DNA of 64,000 nucleotides from Pseudorasbora parva (lineage: Eukaryota > Chordata > Actinopteri > Cypriniformes > Gobionidae): positions 14,959,350 through 15,023,349 of the forward strand of contig NC_090174.1 of NCBI RefSeq assembly GCF_024679245.1, read 5' to 3'. The translations under genes and the position numbers were made by a program. Below the pieces are notes generated by a model. The model was not told the DNA's origin and made no database searches. It saw nothing but the letters and a program-made list of their open reading frames with translations. Of the stretch, positions 44,706-56,600 are shown piece by piece (the first letter of the stretch is position 1; each line of letters begins with the position of its first letter).

Positions 44706-45340
44706 ATGCTACACGATTGCATATTATACGGCCATTGGCTGCACACAGTTTGCAGTGAAATCTTGTCCAGGACAAGTGGATTTTTTGAAGGGGGAAGTGA
44801 AAGAGTAATTTACTTGCCCGACCATATCCTGATAATAAACGTCAAAAAATAACTAGGGAATTACCAAAATGCAAGAATGATTCTACATTAATTTAGTCAG
44901 TGTAAGTGGCAATTGATAGTGGATAATAGTGTAATGAATAATGAACTGAAGGTAACAAGGTACGCTGTTGATGCTCACACAGCCTCCCGTGGAGAAATCA
45001 GAACAAATGAGTGCCGCTCATCATACACGGTTAAAATTCGTTAGAAATTGTTGAGTTTTTATATTTATAACAGCATGTGATCGCCTACAGTTAAGTTACA
45101 TGGCAGAACCAAGAAGGCTGTTTTCCTAAATACCATCACGAGTCACGACTGAAAATGACACTGATTTCATATGACACTTCTATAAAAAAGTCACTTATGT
45201 TTTAGATGCTGACTGTTTTTTTAGATTTTAGCTGCAAAAATAGTTCCAAACAAAGATCCCTGCAGAACCATAACGCATCTCACAGCAACACTGAACAATT
45301 CAGTGAAGCATTGAAAATGCATTTTGGTTTTACTTGGTGT
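44706..45340. other. Intergenic, no feature supported
   Basis: AT-rich, with a segment (45225-45300) similar to 34730-34800. No exon or complete element. Confidence 0.35.
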
Positions 45341-45576
45341 GACTTTATTCAGCATTGTCTTCTCTTCGCTTGTTTTCAATCCTCAAATATAGATTCAAAC
45401 TGTCATGAATCAGCAGATTGGTTCATGATTCGGATCGCCAGTGTCACGTGATTTCAGCAGTTTGGAAGTTTGGCACGCAATTCGAATCATGAATCAATAC
45501 ACTGATTCATAACCGTTTGAATCTTTATTTGAGGATTGAAAATAACACGGAAAAGAAGACAATGCTGAATAAAGTT
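45341..45576. repeat. Large imperfect palindrome
   Basis: The left arm 'actttattcagcattgtctt' (45342) is mirrored by 'aagacaatgctgaataaagt' ending at about 45574. 'ttttcaatcctcaaat' is likewise mirrored. The centre holds 'atgaatcagcagattggttcatgattc' type direct repeats. Probably the core of a foldback MITE next to the DD37E transposon. Confidence 0.75.
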
Positions 45577-45655
45577 GTAGTTTTTGTTATTTTTGGACCA
45601 AAATGTATTTCCGATTCTTCAAGAGATTCTAATTAACTAACTGGTGTTATAAGTT

Positions 45656-47178
45656 CAGGGAGTGCAGAATTATTAGGCAAATTAGTATTTTGACCACATC
45701 ATCCTCGTTATGCATGTTGTCTTACTCCAAGCTGTATAGGCTGGAAAGCCTACTACCAATTAAGCATATTAGGTGATGTGCATCTCTGTAATGAGAAGGG
45801 GTGTTGTCTAATGACATCAACACCCTATATCAGGTGTGCATAATTATTAGGCAACTTCCTTTCCGTTGGCAAAATGGGTCAAAAGAAGGACTTGACAGGC
45901 TCAGAAAAGTCAAAAATAGTGAGAGTGCAGAGGGATGCAGCAGTCTTAAAATAGCCAAGCTTCTGAAGCGTGATCATCGAACAATCAAGCGTTTCATTCA
46001 AAATAGTCAACAGGGTCGCAAGAAGCGTGTGGAAAAAACAAGGCGCAAAATAACTGCCCGTGAACTGAGAAAAGTCAAGCGTGCAGCTGCCAAGATGCCA
46101 CTTGCCACCAGTTTGGCCATATTTCAGAGCTGCAACATCACTGGAGTGCCCAAAAGCACAAGGTGTGCAATACTCAGAGACATGGCCAAGGTAAGAAAGG
46201 CAGAAAGTCGACCACCACTGAACAAGACACACAAGCTGAAACGTCAAGACTGGGCCAAGAAATATCTCAAGACTGATTTTTCTAAGGTTTTATGGACTGA
46301 TGAAATGAGAGTGAGTCTTGATGGGCCAGATGGATGGGCCCGTGGGTGGATTGGTAAAGGGCAGAGAGCTCCAGTCCGACTCAGACGCCAGCAAGGTGGA
46401 GGTGGAGTACTGGTTTGGGCTGGTATCATCAAAGGCTTGTGGGGCCTTTTCGGGATGGAGGATGGAGTCAAGCTCAACTCCCAGTCCTACTGCCAGTTTC
46501 TGGAAGACACCTTCTTCAAGCAGTGGTACAGGAAGAAGTCTGCATCCTTCAAGAAAAACATGATTTTCATGCAGGACAATGCTCCATTACACGCGTCCAA
46601 GTACTCCACAGCGTGGCTGGCAAGAAAGGGTATAAAAGAAGAAAATCTAATGATATGGCCTCCTTGTTCACCTGATCTGAACCCCATTGAGAACCTGTGG
46701 TCCATCATCAAATGTGCGATTTACAAGGAGGGAAAACAGTACACCTCTCTGAACAGTGTCTGGGAGGCTGTGGTTGCTGCTGCACGCAATGTTGATGGTG
46801 AACAGATCAAAACACTGACAGAATCCATGGATGGCAGGCTTTTGAGTGTCCTTGCAAAGAAAGGTGGCTATATTGGTCACTGATTTGTTTTTGTTTGGTT
46901 TTTGAATGTCATAAATGTATATTTGTGAATGTTGAGATGTTATATTGGTTTCACTGGTAAAAATAAATAATTTAAATGGGTATAAATTTGTTTTTTGTTA
47001 AGTTGCCTAATAATTATGCACAGTAATAGTCACCTGCACACACAGATATCTCCCTAACATAGCTAAAATTCAGCTTTGATATTAATGAGTTTTTTGTGTT
47101 CATTGAGAACATGGTTGTTGTTCAATAATAAAATTAATCCTCAAAAATACAACTTGCCTAATAATTCTGCACTCCCTG
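45656..47178 (+). mobile_element. Nearly complete DD37E Tc1-like transposon
   Basis: Outer inverted repeats are CAGGGAGTGCAGAATTATTA (45656) and its complement ending at 47178 (25 bp, perfect). A second pair of similar inner repeats, 'gcataattattaggcaact', lies just outside the gene near 45837 and 47003-47021, giving an IR/DR layout like that of Sleeping Beauty-type elements. TA follows the right end (47179-47180); the left flank reads TT, a changed TA or an imprecise end. The 1,523-bp length is normal for the superfamily. The strong repeat symmetry suggests a young insertion. Confidence 0.93.
45801..46883 (+). CDS. DD37E Tc1-like transposase, probably with one N-terminal frameshift
   Basis: The open frame gives 360 residues and contains the paired helix-turn-helix DNA-binding region (residues about 40-140, including LKRDHRTIKRFI) and the DDE catalytic domain: D167 (WTDEM), D259 (MQDNAPLH) and E297 (LNPIENLW), with 37 residues between the last two. 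The first 35 or so residues do not look like a transposase: they read through the inner repeat. The likely true start is the ATG at 45874 in another frame (MGQKKDLTGSEKSK), which reaches TAG at 45952-45954 unless one base is restored between about 45905 and 45945. So the copy is one indel from an intact gene, and may be inactive. It transposes DNA by cut-and-paste into TA sites. Confidence 0.9.
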   Translation: MLSNDINTLYQVCIIIRQLPFRWQNGSKEGLDRLRKVKNSESAEGCSSLKIAKLLKRDHRTIKRFIQNSQQGRKKRVEKTRRKITARELRKVKRAAAKMPLATSLAIFQSCNITGVPKSTRCAILRDMAKVRKAESRPPLNKTHKLKRQDWAKKYLKTDFSKVLWTDEMRVSLDGPDGWARGWIGKGQRAPVRLRRQQGGGGVLVWAGIIKGLWGLFGMEDGVKLNSQSYCQFLEDTFFKQWYRKKSASFKKNMIFMQDNAPLHASKYSTAWLARKGIKEENLMIWPPCSPDLNPIENLWSIIKCAIYKEGKQYTSLNSVWEAVVAAARNVDGEQIKTLTESMDGRLLSVLAKKGGYIGH

Positions 47179-47876
47179 TAGTTTGGGACACTAGTCAAGG
47201 TATTTTACCTTGGCTGTATGAGAACACTCAAGACAGGAGGCTGTCCAGTCATTTAGAATAAATTCAAAGGAGGAAGTTAGTCAGCTGATTTATCTGAAAG
47301 ATTGCTGAGATTTCTAACTTGTAGAGCCTCTTTTGAATTATCAGCACAAGTAAGACACAATAAACAAAACTATTAACAAACACACAAAAAAACGTAACAA
47401 AAGATGAACAGAACAACTAACAAAAGTACTAAATGAATACAATGAATGCTAAAGGAATAAAGTGCATATATACATAAAATACATGTGATTAAGTTGAGTG
47501 TGGCTGTGGAAGAGTTGTTATCTTATGGAAAGAAACTGTTGTTTCTTTGAAACTAAGGTGATAAACCTTTATGCATCAAACAAACAACAACAACAAAAGA
47601 TTATTTGTTATTAACTAGCATCAGTTATATTACCTCTAATGTAAATTAGAAAGTTATATGCTGATAATATACACCAATGCCAAGGTCTCTAGAAAGAGGT
47701 TTGGTTAAGTGATATTTACGTTCCACGTGGTTGAGTAAGCAGTCCGATGGTGATGACTTCTTCCACTGGTCTTGCTGGGAGACAATGCAGTGGGGAAAGG
47801 ACCTGGAATCCGTTTCAACAGCTTTGAACACGAAGATCTGTGGGATGCTGATCTCCTGGGGCAGCAAAGGGTCCTA
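47179..47876. other. Intergenic; unique-looking or decayed repeat sequence
   Basis: AT-rich with 'caacaacaacaaaag' simple sequence near 47585. The part 47646-47876, next to the minisatellite, has a short unrecognised open frame on the - strand. Confidence 0.35.
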
Positions 47877-48138
47877 AAATCTGGAACACGCAGATGAGGC
47901 CCTGAAGTAGGTGCAGAAGGTCCTTAATCTGGAACACGCAGATGAGGCCCTGAAGTAGGTGCAGAAGGTCCTTAATCTGGAACACGCAGATGAGGCCCTG
48001 AAGTAGGTGCAGAAGGTCCTAAATCTGGAACACGCAGATGAGGCCCTGAAGTAGGTGCAGAAGGTCCTTAATCTGGAACACGCAGATGAGGCCCTGAAGT
48101 AGGTGCAGAAGGTCCTTAATCTGGAACACGCATGGAAC
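47877..48138. repeat. 48-bp minisatellite, about 5.4 copies
   Basis: The marker 'ctggaacacgcagatgaggc' recurs at 47881, 47929, 47977, 48025 and 48073, then a partial copy at 48121. Copies differ mainly by 'cctta' versus 'cctaa' at the junction. 48 bp is divisible by three, and one - strand frame is open through the array, but it has no ATG and stops immediately outside. Confidence 0.96.
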
Positions 48139-48219
48139 CGTTAAGTGAAGGTTTGCTCTCCTGAGCTTTACCTTGTTGCAAATGTCTCTGTGTATCTTCT
48201 ACCTTTTTGGGTCAGACAC

Positions 48220-48540
48220 TCAGAAGTTGGTCAAGCCGCTCTGGTCTCTCTAGCACGGAGACTCTGGACGTGCTCTCTGAACTCTGAACGTAGTGTTGGT
48301 TAATGTCTCTTTCCTCACAGACTGGAGGCTCACAACATTGTCGTATCTGTTGCTGCCTCACAAGCTGTAGACTCTTGATAAACCAGATGTTCAGAACTTG
48401 GTATCTGTCACAGTCTAACCCTGCCGGACAGACTCAGAACTTGGTGAACTATTTGTCTCTCTTGAGGGGAGACTCAGATCTTGATTGCTCTGTCACAGTC
48501 TCATCCTCGCCAGACAGACTCAGAACAAGGAGTGTCTGTT
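48220..48540. repeat. Degenerate short tandem-like repeats
   Basis: Phrases such as 'cacagtct', 'gacagactcagaac' and 'ttggtatctgt' recur irregularly from 48300 to 48540. Probably an eroded satellite continuing the minisatellite locus. Confidence 0.5.
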
Positions 48541-48969
48541 GAAAGGGTACCTTTATCCCTTTCCGATGAGGAGGAGATTGCAATTCGGCGCTTCTCCATT
48601 CCACTGTTGTGATTGGCTGCTGGCATCAGATGGGGCGCACAGTGTGGCCCACCCTTCTTTCCCCTGTGGAACTCATTTGCATACGGTACACAGTTAGAAG
48701 TCTTTAAAGTGTCTTTAAAGTTTACCAATGCATTTCTCACTTTCCAAACCACCATCAGAATACCCTTGGCAATATACTAACCAAATAGACACCAAACATG
48801 ATGGAAAAATATTGAACTATGCGTTATTTCATTTGTTCATTAACAGCTGATTCTGTGTAAGATCTTGCATTAAAAAAAGCTGTCACTGAGAATACTTATT
48901 TCTCTGAATAAGTATGAGATGGATGTGTGTAGTTGTAAATGGATTTGGATGAATCATTTTGGGCCAAAT

Positions 48970-50683
48970 GAGGCCAATCAGAGGCACTCACTTCCTGATG
49001 GCTGAGCGAACTGCACCGGCTCAGACTGAGCTTGACGACGTAGATGTGACGTGAGCCTCCTGTCTGACAGCTGTAGGTCTTCTAGTAGTTGTGGAAAGTG
49101 AAATCTGAATCACGTTGTTTAAATATTTTCTCCCGTTGCTTTTGGCTCACTATCGGCTTCTCCCCATTCTTCTCCCTTGACTTTATCGGACTTTATGTCT
49201 CCACGTCCCCCCGGCTGCCTCATAGACAGTAAAAGATTGCCTGCGAGCGTCTCCTCAGGTCTATACGGTAATTTCTCAACTGTGCAACAGAGTCGCGTTG
49301 GTTATGACGCAATCGTTAGCATATTTTTACAAAAACAGCTTCTGCGGGGCGATAGTGTAAGATACAAGGTAATGAAGCCTTTTATGCATTGTCGTGTTTC
49401 TTTAGAAATAAACAATGGACAAATGGAGTCTTTAAACGTCTCAGATGTAAAGGTATTCACTGTCAAAGTGACTCAAAAATGAATGGGAGTCAATGGGATG
49501 CTAACAGCAGGTGATGGCTTGGTTAGCAATGGCAGCCCCTGGAACGCTTTCAGAGCGCTAGATTACCCCCTTGGTAATTTCTCAACTGTGCGACAGAGTC
49601 GCGTTGGTTATGACGCAAACGTTAGCCTATTTTTACAAAAACAGCCTGTTATGCATTGTTGTGTTTCTTTAGAAATAAACAATGGACAAATGGAGTCTTT
49701 AAACGCCTCAGATGTAAAGTTATTCACTGTCAAAGTGACTCTAAAATGAATGGGAGTCAATGGGATGCTAACAGCAGGTGATGGCTTGGTTAGCAATGGC
49801 CGCCCCTATGGGTGGAATGCTTTCCGAGTGCTAGATTACCCCCTTGGTTTCAGCAGCAGTCAGTTCTCACCACATTTTTAAAAAATGCTATAAAAGCTTG
49901 CGTGGTTTAGCGGCGGAGTGCAGGGGGGTGAGGGGTGACTGACAGATGACAGCACAGCAACGGCCTTTTCTGATTCAAACAGTTTTATTTCGCTCTCATT
50001 AAAAGCATCAAAGCTTTCCTACAAATGCAAGCTGCAAATGACCATTGCATAACATGCAACACAATTGAATGCACAGCCATTCTTCTCTTCTTTGAAAATA
50101 TATGTGAACAAGCTGTTAACTTTGATAACTTCTGAGGCTTATTCTGTGGTTATATGTGCAGTTTGGTCGGTTAAATAGCCATGAAGAGCGGTTACACTCA
50201 CAGCACAAAGAATCGTGTGCGTGTGTGAAGACTCGGGATCTATTGAAGAGAACGCAGACACTCATACAAAATGGGAAAAACACTCGTTTTTGATCCATTA
50301 ATGCATCTCGCTGCTGCGTCAGTCAAGGGAAATGCCTGTCAAACGCGTGCTGTCATGAATAATACGCACGAAATACGAATCTCTACGCACAGTAGAGAAA
50401 TTACCGTATAGACAGGAGGAGACGCTCAGAAGCAATCTTTTACTGTCTATGAGGCAGTCGGGGGGACGTGGAAACATGAAGTCCAATAAAGTCAAGGGAG
50501 AAGAATGGGGAGAAGCCGATAGTGAGCCAAAAGCAACGGGAGATTCAGATTTCACTTTCCACAACTACTAGAAGACCTACAGCTGTCAGACAGGAGGCTC
50601 ACGTCACATCTACGTCGTCAAGCTCAGTCTAAGCCTGCGCAGTTCGCTCAGCCATCAGGAAGTGAGTGCCTCTGATTGACCTC
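48970..50683. mobile_element. Foldback element with about 300-bp terminal inverted repeats
   Basis: 48970-49285 and 50385-50683 are long inverted copies (for example 'ctgtctgacagctgtaggtc' and its complement, 'gactttatcggactt' and its complement). The middle contains a direct tandem pair of about 308 bp (starting 49267 and 49575) with 'gtaatttctcaactgtgc' and 'aaatgaatgggagtcaatgg' in each. No transposase. Target duplication not resolved. Confidence 0.85.
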
Positions 50684-51331
50684 ATTTTTCCGCCGTTGAA
50701 GTCAATGGATAGCTCTGTCCATTTCTTTTACTGTCTATAATCGCAACCTATGACGTTGACATGAAGATCAATTTAAACCAGGATTTTTAAATTGTGCAAA
50801 AAGGCTTAAAATGAACTACTTGTCTCCCACATTCAAAAATAACAGATAGCATTGACAGGTAACGTTGTCTTCCATGATGTTCAACACATACTTCTGTTAA
50901 AATTTGGTTTAGGGTTTCATGAACCTTTAAGTCCCAGAATAAAATGCATGTTTGAGCAGTTTTAACTGAAAGTAACTTGCACTGACATGTCTTAAAATAT
51001 ATCAGTGCCATTGTTTTGTCTCAAGATGCACACCAGTAATGTGTTTTTAGGTAATGTGTCCTACTTAAACTAAGGCCTAATCCTAGCTTAATCTAAATCC
51101 TGTCTGAGAAACCAGGCCTATAACTCACAATTGCGACTTTATATCTCGCAATTCTAAAAAAAAAAGTCAGAATTGCAAGACTCAATTATGAAAAGTTACA
51201 ATTGTCTTTTTTTTCCTTGGTAGAAACAAGCTTCCATACAGGAGCCAGGGTGTGAAGCTAATTTTGGATTCAGACAGTAGATTACAATTTGTAGTCAATT
51301 ACATGAGTGAAATTGCATTTTATCTATTACA
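50684..51331. other. Intergenic, MITE fragments
   Basis: 51060-51120 carries a 'aggcctaatcctagcttaat' to 'ctgtctgagaaaccaggcc' end of a common fish MITE. 51121-51230 contains repeated 'cgcaattctaa / gtcagaattgc' boxes. No gene. Confidence 0.45.
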
Positions 51332-51722
51332 TTTGACCCTGGACCACAACACCGTTCATGAGTCGCACGGGTATATCTGTGGCAATAGTGTAAATATTTT
51401 GTATAAATAACTAGTTTATATGGGTCAAAAGGATTATTTTCTTTTATGCCAAAAATCAGGATATTAAGTAAAGATCAAGATCCACAAAGATTTTTTGTAC
51501 ATTATAAATATATCAAAAATGTATTAGTAATATGAATTGCTAAGGACTTCATTTGGACAACTTTAAAGGTGATTTTTGTGCACCCTCAGATTCCAGATTT
51601 TCCAAATATTCTCCTATCCTAACAATGAAAAGCTTATTTATTTATCTTTAATATGATGTATAAACTTAATATAATCTCAATTTTTAATACCCTTATATCT
51701 GGTTTGTGGTCCAGGGTCACAT
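51332..51722. mobile_element. MITE with TGACCCTGGACCAC termini
   Basis: Starts 'tgaccctggaccacaa' (51335) and ends 'tttgtggtccagggtcaca', with about 390 bp of AT-rich interior. This terminal motif is frequent in cyprinid genomes. Non-coding. Confidence 0.85.
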
Positions 51723-52151
51723 TAGGTAATATCCTCTGATTACTTTTTGATTTTGAATGTGTTTATCACGTTGATTTGAATAGGATAATCTTGTTCCATA
51801 TTATTAGAAAAATACAAAGAGAATGTATTCCATTCTTTTTCGACAACATGAAATGCATTAAATATCAGGGGTTTCCCAACTGGGGTGTGTGGGGAACTGC
51901 AGGGGATTTGTTAGCTGATTCAAAAATTAAAAATAAATATAATAATAAAATAAATAAATCATTTTAAAATCAAATCAAAATAAAACACAAACAAATGATC
52001 AAATGTTGCATTTGTTTATGCTGTGAGACCTCTCAATTCTTTGAGACTTGTGGCTGGTCTGTGTGTTCAGTTCCTCAAAACTGGAATTTTGTAGAAAGGA
52101 ACATAAAAGAGAAAATATATATTTTAGGGAGAATCAATAAATTATGAAACA

Positions 52152-52157
52152 TTTATT
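52152..52157 (-). terminator. Candidate polyadenylation signal of the receptor gene
   Basis: AATAAA on the - strand, about 480 bp after the stop codon, in sequence without transposon borders. Other AT-rich hexamers are nearby, so the choice is tentative. Confidence 0.35.
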
Positions 52158-52634
52158 GACATTTTGTAAATATGTAAACATGTAATCAATAAAAAAAAGA
52201 AACTGTAGTCTCTTAAAAAGTAATACAATCTGTTTATATAATCTTTGATCAGTATACCAGCACCTCAAATAGGATCTGAACAGTTGTAATACACAGTGTG
52301 GATAGTCAGTCATATAGATCAAACTCCACTCCAATACACAAAAAAGTGGATTTGGACTGACAGTATGAACCTAGCTTTTGATGGAACATCCCTTTGAGGT
52401 ACAGCTAGAGCTGTGTCATTGACGTAAGAGCCTTTGTCAGAATTTGGAGCCTTGGGTCCAATCCACTACCATTAAAAGTGATCTATTCCATATTTTATGG
52501 GAGGTGTTGAGTAGTGGCTAAAGCTCAGTCTGAAACAGGACAATTAACGTTGTGCCCTAAACGCGGCCTAACCTCGTGCTGCTCCAGAGTGATCGTCTAT
52601 GTAACTGTTCTGTAAATCTCTGGACAAAAGCATT

Positions 52635-53249
52635 TCAGAGCACCGCTATTTCTGCGCTCAAAACTTCAGCACCATTACATGCCCCTGATGGGTTATTAGG
52701 CTGTCCATTACTTGCAAAATAGGACTGCCGAATGTAATCCTGCCCTGGATTTCCAGGAACAAATACTGCTTTCGCTGTTTGGATGGATGAACCCTGAATC
52801 CCACTCATAGTGGCCTGCTGGAAGATCTCCATGGTGGTGTAATCACTCATGAAAACAACAGCAGGTTGGGATGCTGGGATGAAGTCTGATCGTGTCATGT
52901 TGGAGATGGTCTCTCCAGAGTCTTTGCTTTCCAAATTTGTGATGTCATTGACAACAGAAGTGCTCGAAGGGAAGTCTGTATTACATAAGTCCACAGGGAA
53001 GGTCTCTGTCGAAACAGACTCTCTGTTGGAGATTTGAGTTGGGGTGTCTGGGGGTGTGATCTCCTCCAGGATGAACGGGCTGTCCTCATCTTCACTAAAG
53101 AGGAGGATGGTGGGCTTCACACCAGCCTGAGAAATGGGAGGGCTGCTGAGAGGAGTCGCCTCCCTTTTTCTCTCAATGACATACACTGTACTGGAATCAC
53201 ATCCTTCACTCTCCTCTAACCTCTGTATGTTCAGTGGCTCCAGGATACC
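52635..53249 (-). CDS. Receptor last exon: cytoplasmic tail
   Basis: Acceptor TTTTCTGCAG. Encodes 204 residues after Box 1, Ser/Thr-rich, with STVYVIE, SEDEDSPFILEE, DYTTM and DYIRQSYF. Only YIRQ fits the STAT3 consensus YxxQ. Mammalian gp130 and LIFR tails are longer with several such sites. Confidence 0.88.
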   Translation of the reverse strand, partial: GILEPLNIQRLEESEGCDSSTVYVIERKREATPLSSPPISQAGVKPTILLFSEDEDSPFILEEITPPDTPTQISNRESVSTETFPVDLCNTDFPSSTSVVNDITNLESKDSGETISNMTRSDFIPASQPAVVFMSDYTTMEIFQQATMSGIQGSSIQTAKAVFVPGNPGQDYIRQSYFASNGQPNNPSGACNGAEVLSAEIAVL

Positions 53250-53588
53250 CTGCAGAAAACGAAAAACACAGGAGTAAGTGACCTAAGGATTTAAAGTCAA
53301 TATAACTTTTCAAACAGCATGAATTAAATCTAACATTTTAGAAGTCATAAAAGATCTCAACTTACAAAAAAGTTAGATGGGGTGTCCATGGCTTTTTTTT
53401 TTGACATTGCAAAACTTGTTTTGGCCAGTTTCATATAAATATCATAGGAACATCATCATAAATCATAATTCATGTGATCTATGTATTAAAAATGCAATTC
53501 ATACACTACTTTTGAAAATCAAAAGTGACAGTAAAATAACACTAAAAAAGAAAATAAATTATATATATAAATAATTATATACAGTGTT

Positions 53589-53664
<76 letters not shown>

Positions 53665-56600
53665 AATGCTGTTCTTTTGAACTTTCACAGGTTCCACAAA
53701 ACTATTAAGCGTCACAAATCTTTTCAACATTGGTAATAATAAATGTTTCTTAATAAATCAGTATTTCTATCATTTCTGAAGGTACATGTGATACTGAATA
53801 CTGGAGTAATGGGTGCTGAAATTTTACATTCAACTTTGCCATCACAAATATACAATACAAATATTAAACATAAACCATTATTTTATTTTAATCTTTTAAA
53901 ATATTGTTGGTTTTACAGATTTTTGACCAAATGTAGCCTAGGTGAGCATAAGACTTTAATTCAATTTTTGGCATAATCCTCAAGTATTATGTCTTAGAAA
54001 AATATTTTAACAAAACTGCTTTACAACTTATTCATATTTAAACATATATGTGTTACTCTCAATACATTTCTTAAAGGGTTCATGAACTGTTGTTTTATGT
54101 TTCCTGGGGTGCACTTATAATGTAAGAATGCTTTTCACATCAAAACTGTCATAATTTATAAATAAAATGCATTTTTCCTACCCTGATTTTAGCCCTCTGC
54201 TCTGAACGCTCCGTTTTAAGGGGTATGTCCGCTGGGAGACTTCAGTGTAAACACCCACTGCTGTGATTGGCTAACGTATTTGCATTTAATATAGTATTAC
54301 TCTCTCATTTAGCACATTTTTACAATTACAGCTCTGGTTAACCAATCGTGAAAAGTGTTGCATTATATTTAGATCTATGGCATTATATTAAGGTCTGTGG
54401 GCTTATATTCAGATTGTGGCCTGATAGGTTGCAATGATGATCATTGTAGCCTATCACAGACACATTTTGAGCATGCAAGCAAGCAGCAATCTCGTCACTG
54501 CAACTCAGTTTCTGTACACTAACGAATGATTTCATCTTCACTAACAATGCAAACGTAAAATTCGTTGACTAAAACGGCAGTTTTGGCGCGAGTCACTGAT
54601 AATCTCTCCCTGTTTGATTGACAGCTGAAGCACACACTACTCCAACGATTGCAAAAGGAGTATTCTTTGATCGCTTTCTTTATGGAATTGAATCACTGTT
54701 AAATAATTGTACTTTTCATTAATAATTTTCATTCTACTAAGAGAAACAACACAAGTTGACGTTGAGTCACTGGTTTGATTTAGACACAGACAACATCTGA
54801 CTGCAGGGATTAGAACACTGTTAGAAAAAAAGGTACATTGCTGTCACTGGGGCGGTACCCTAAGGTACAAAACTGAAAAGGTACGAATATGTACCTTTAA
54901 AGTACTACTATGTACCTTTAAGGTACTAATTTGCACTCTTAAAGTACTGATATGTACCTTTTAAGGTACTTATATGTACCATTTAGGGGTGAGTAAGGTA
55001 CAAAGATGTACCTTTTCACTTAGGGTACTGCCCCAGTGACAGCACTGTACCTTTTTTTCTGAGATTGAATGAACACAGTTACTTGCATGGTGCACAATAT
55101 TTTGTGATTCTCAATGGCATGTTTATTGCTTGGTAGCTCGATCTGGTTTAACACTCAGTGGCGGAGCCAGAGGGGTGTCCAGGGTTGCACTGGACACTCC
55201 TGACACCTGACTGGCCACCCTGGGTGCCACCCCAAAATTTAGTTTGCTATTTCCATTTCACCTAGAAAAAAACATCTACGTTGACATGCAGCGGCGCTGC
55301 ACATTGTTCATGCTATTAACGTTGAATATTAAGAGAATATTAACATTAGTTGTTACCAAACAGATGGGGATCATGCACAAGCGCAAAGTTGTTCAAAATC
55401 CTTTAGCACCATTCACATGGTTTTCCATTAAACGGCATTTGCCTTAAAACGTTTTTAAGTGAACTTTTTTTACCTGTATGTTATGTTGACTATATTCACT
55501 GTTTTGCATTTCCACCTTGAACATGAGAACACGACGTGTCTTGTGCGCGGCATTTGGCGCTTCATCAATAGTGCGAACACAGAGAGTGTTGTGCTTGAAT
55601 GGAAATATAGAAGAGCCTATCATAATAAACAAAGTCGGCTATGTCTTAAACGAATATAAGCAGATGAAATCGGATGCGTGTCTTGTATTAGATTCAATAT
55701 TGTACATTTGGTCTTAAAGTGACCATTAACAGCATAGCCTTTAGCCTACATCCTTGATAAAATAAAATAAAATAAAAAAATCACCAACTGAACTTGTGTC
55801 GATATTTAATTTATACAGTGAACATTATGAAATGTAAAATTAGGTTATTGAATTTCTGTAGGCTACTGGCTACCTGAACCTGAAACTTCTTAGCATTGTT
55901 CTTACTTTATTACTAACTGTTCACTTGTATTCAATAATTTTTGTAATGTATATTATTAGGCTAGGCTTGTAGTTTTTGCTGTGTAATATCAGCTGAGAAT
56001 TGTGGAATTTCACTGCTACTATAGTGGTTGCTAATTTATTGTTACATATTTAATGTTACTCAGTCAAGACAATGAAAACAAATAAGTATTACACATGATA
56101 TTCACAGTCTATGGACCCCCTAAAGTAGAGACATGGCCACCTTATGTATAAAAGTCTAGTTCCGCCACTGTTAACACTAGGCCTATGTTATATGTGTAAA
56201 TCGGTGGGCAGGGTTAAACAGGCAGGGATGAAGTAGGCGTTGATCATCATCTGCCTCCCTTTGACAAAGATCCCCACTTTGAAAAACCTGTCGTTTTCTG
56301 GGCCTGGTGTCAATAAAAGCTTCTATCTACTGGACTAAAAAGGAAGTTTTCAGTTCTGAAAATTACAGGATATTCTTGTAGTATGATGACCTCTTCTGTC
56401 AAGAGCTCAAGGAAAGTTTGATTCAAAAAGTATTGTTTGATTTTTATATCATCTCTTGCTTACCAATTCAAGGGCAATTTCAATTTTCTGAACAGCATTG
56501 CTATTCTCAGGATTTGGTATACTCGGCCACATCAGTTTCTTGGCTCTGTAAAAATGCACATTGAGTTCTACATTAGTTATTGATTATATAGTGCCAGTCT

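Noticed and set aside
44370..44852. 160-codon open frame on the + strand
   Set aside because: It crosses the end of the carrier element at 43571-44705 into flanking sequence; no domain and no splice-consistent context.
47877..48138. In-frame 48-bp repeat considered as a coding repeat protein
   Set aside because: The only open frame has no start codon and stops at the array edge; the other five frames contain stops.
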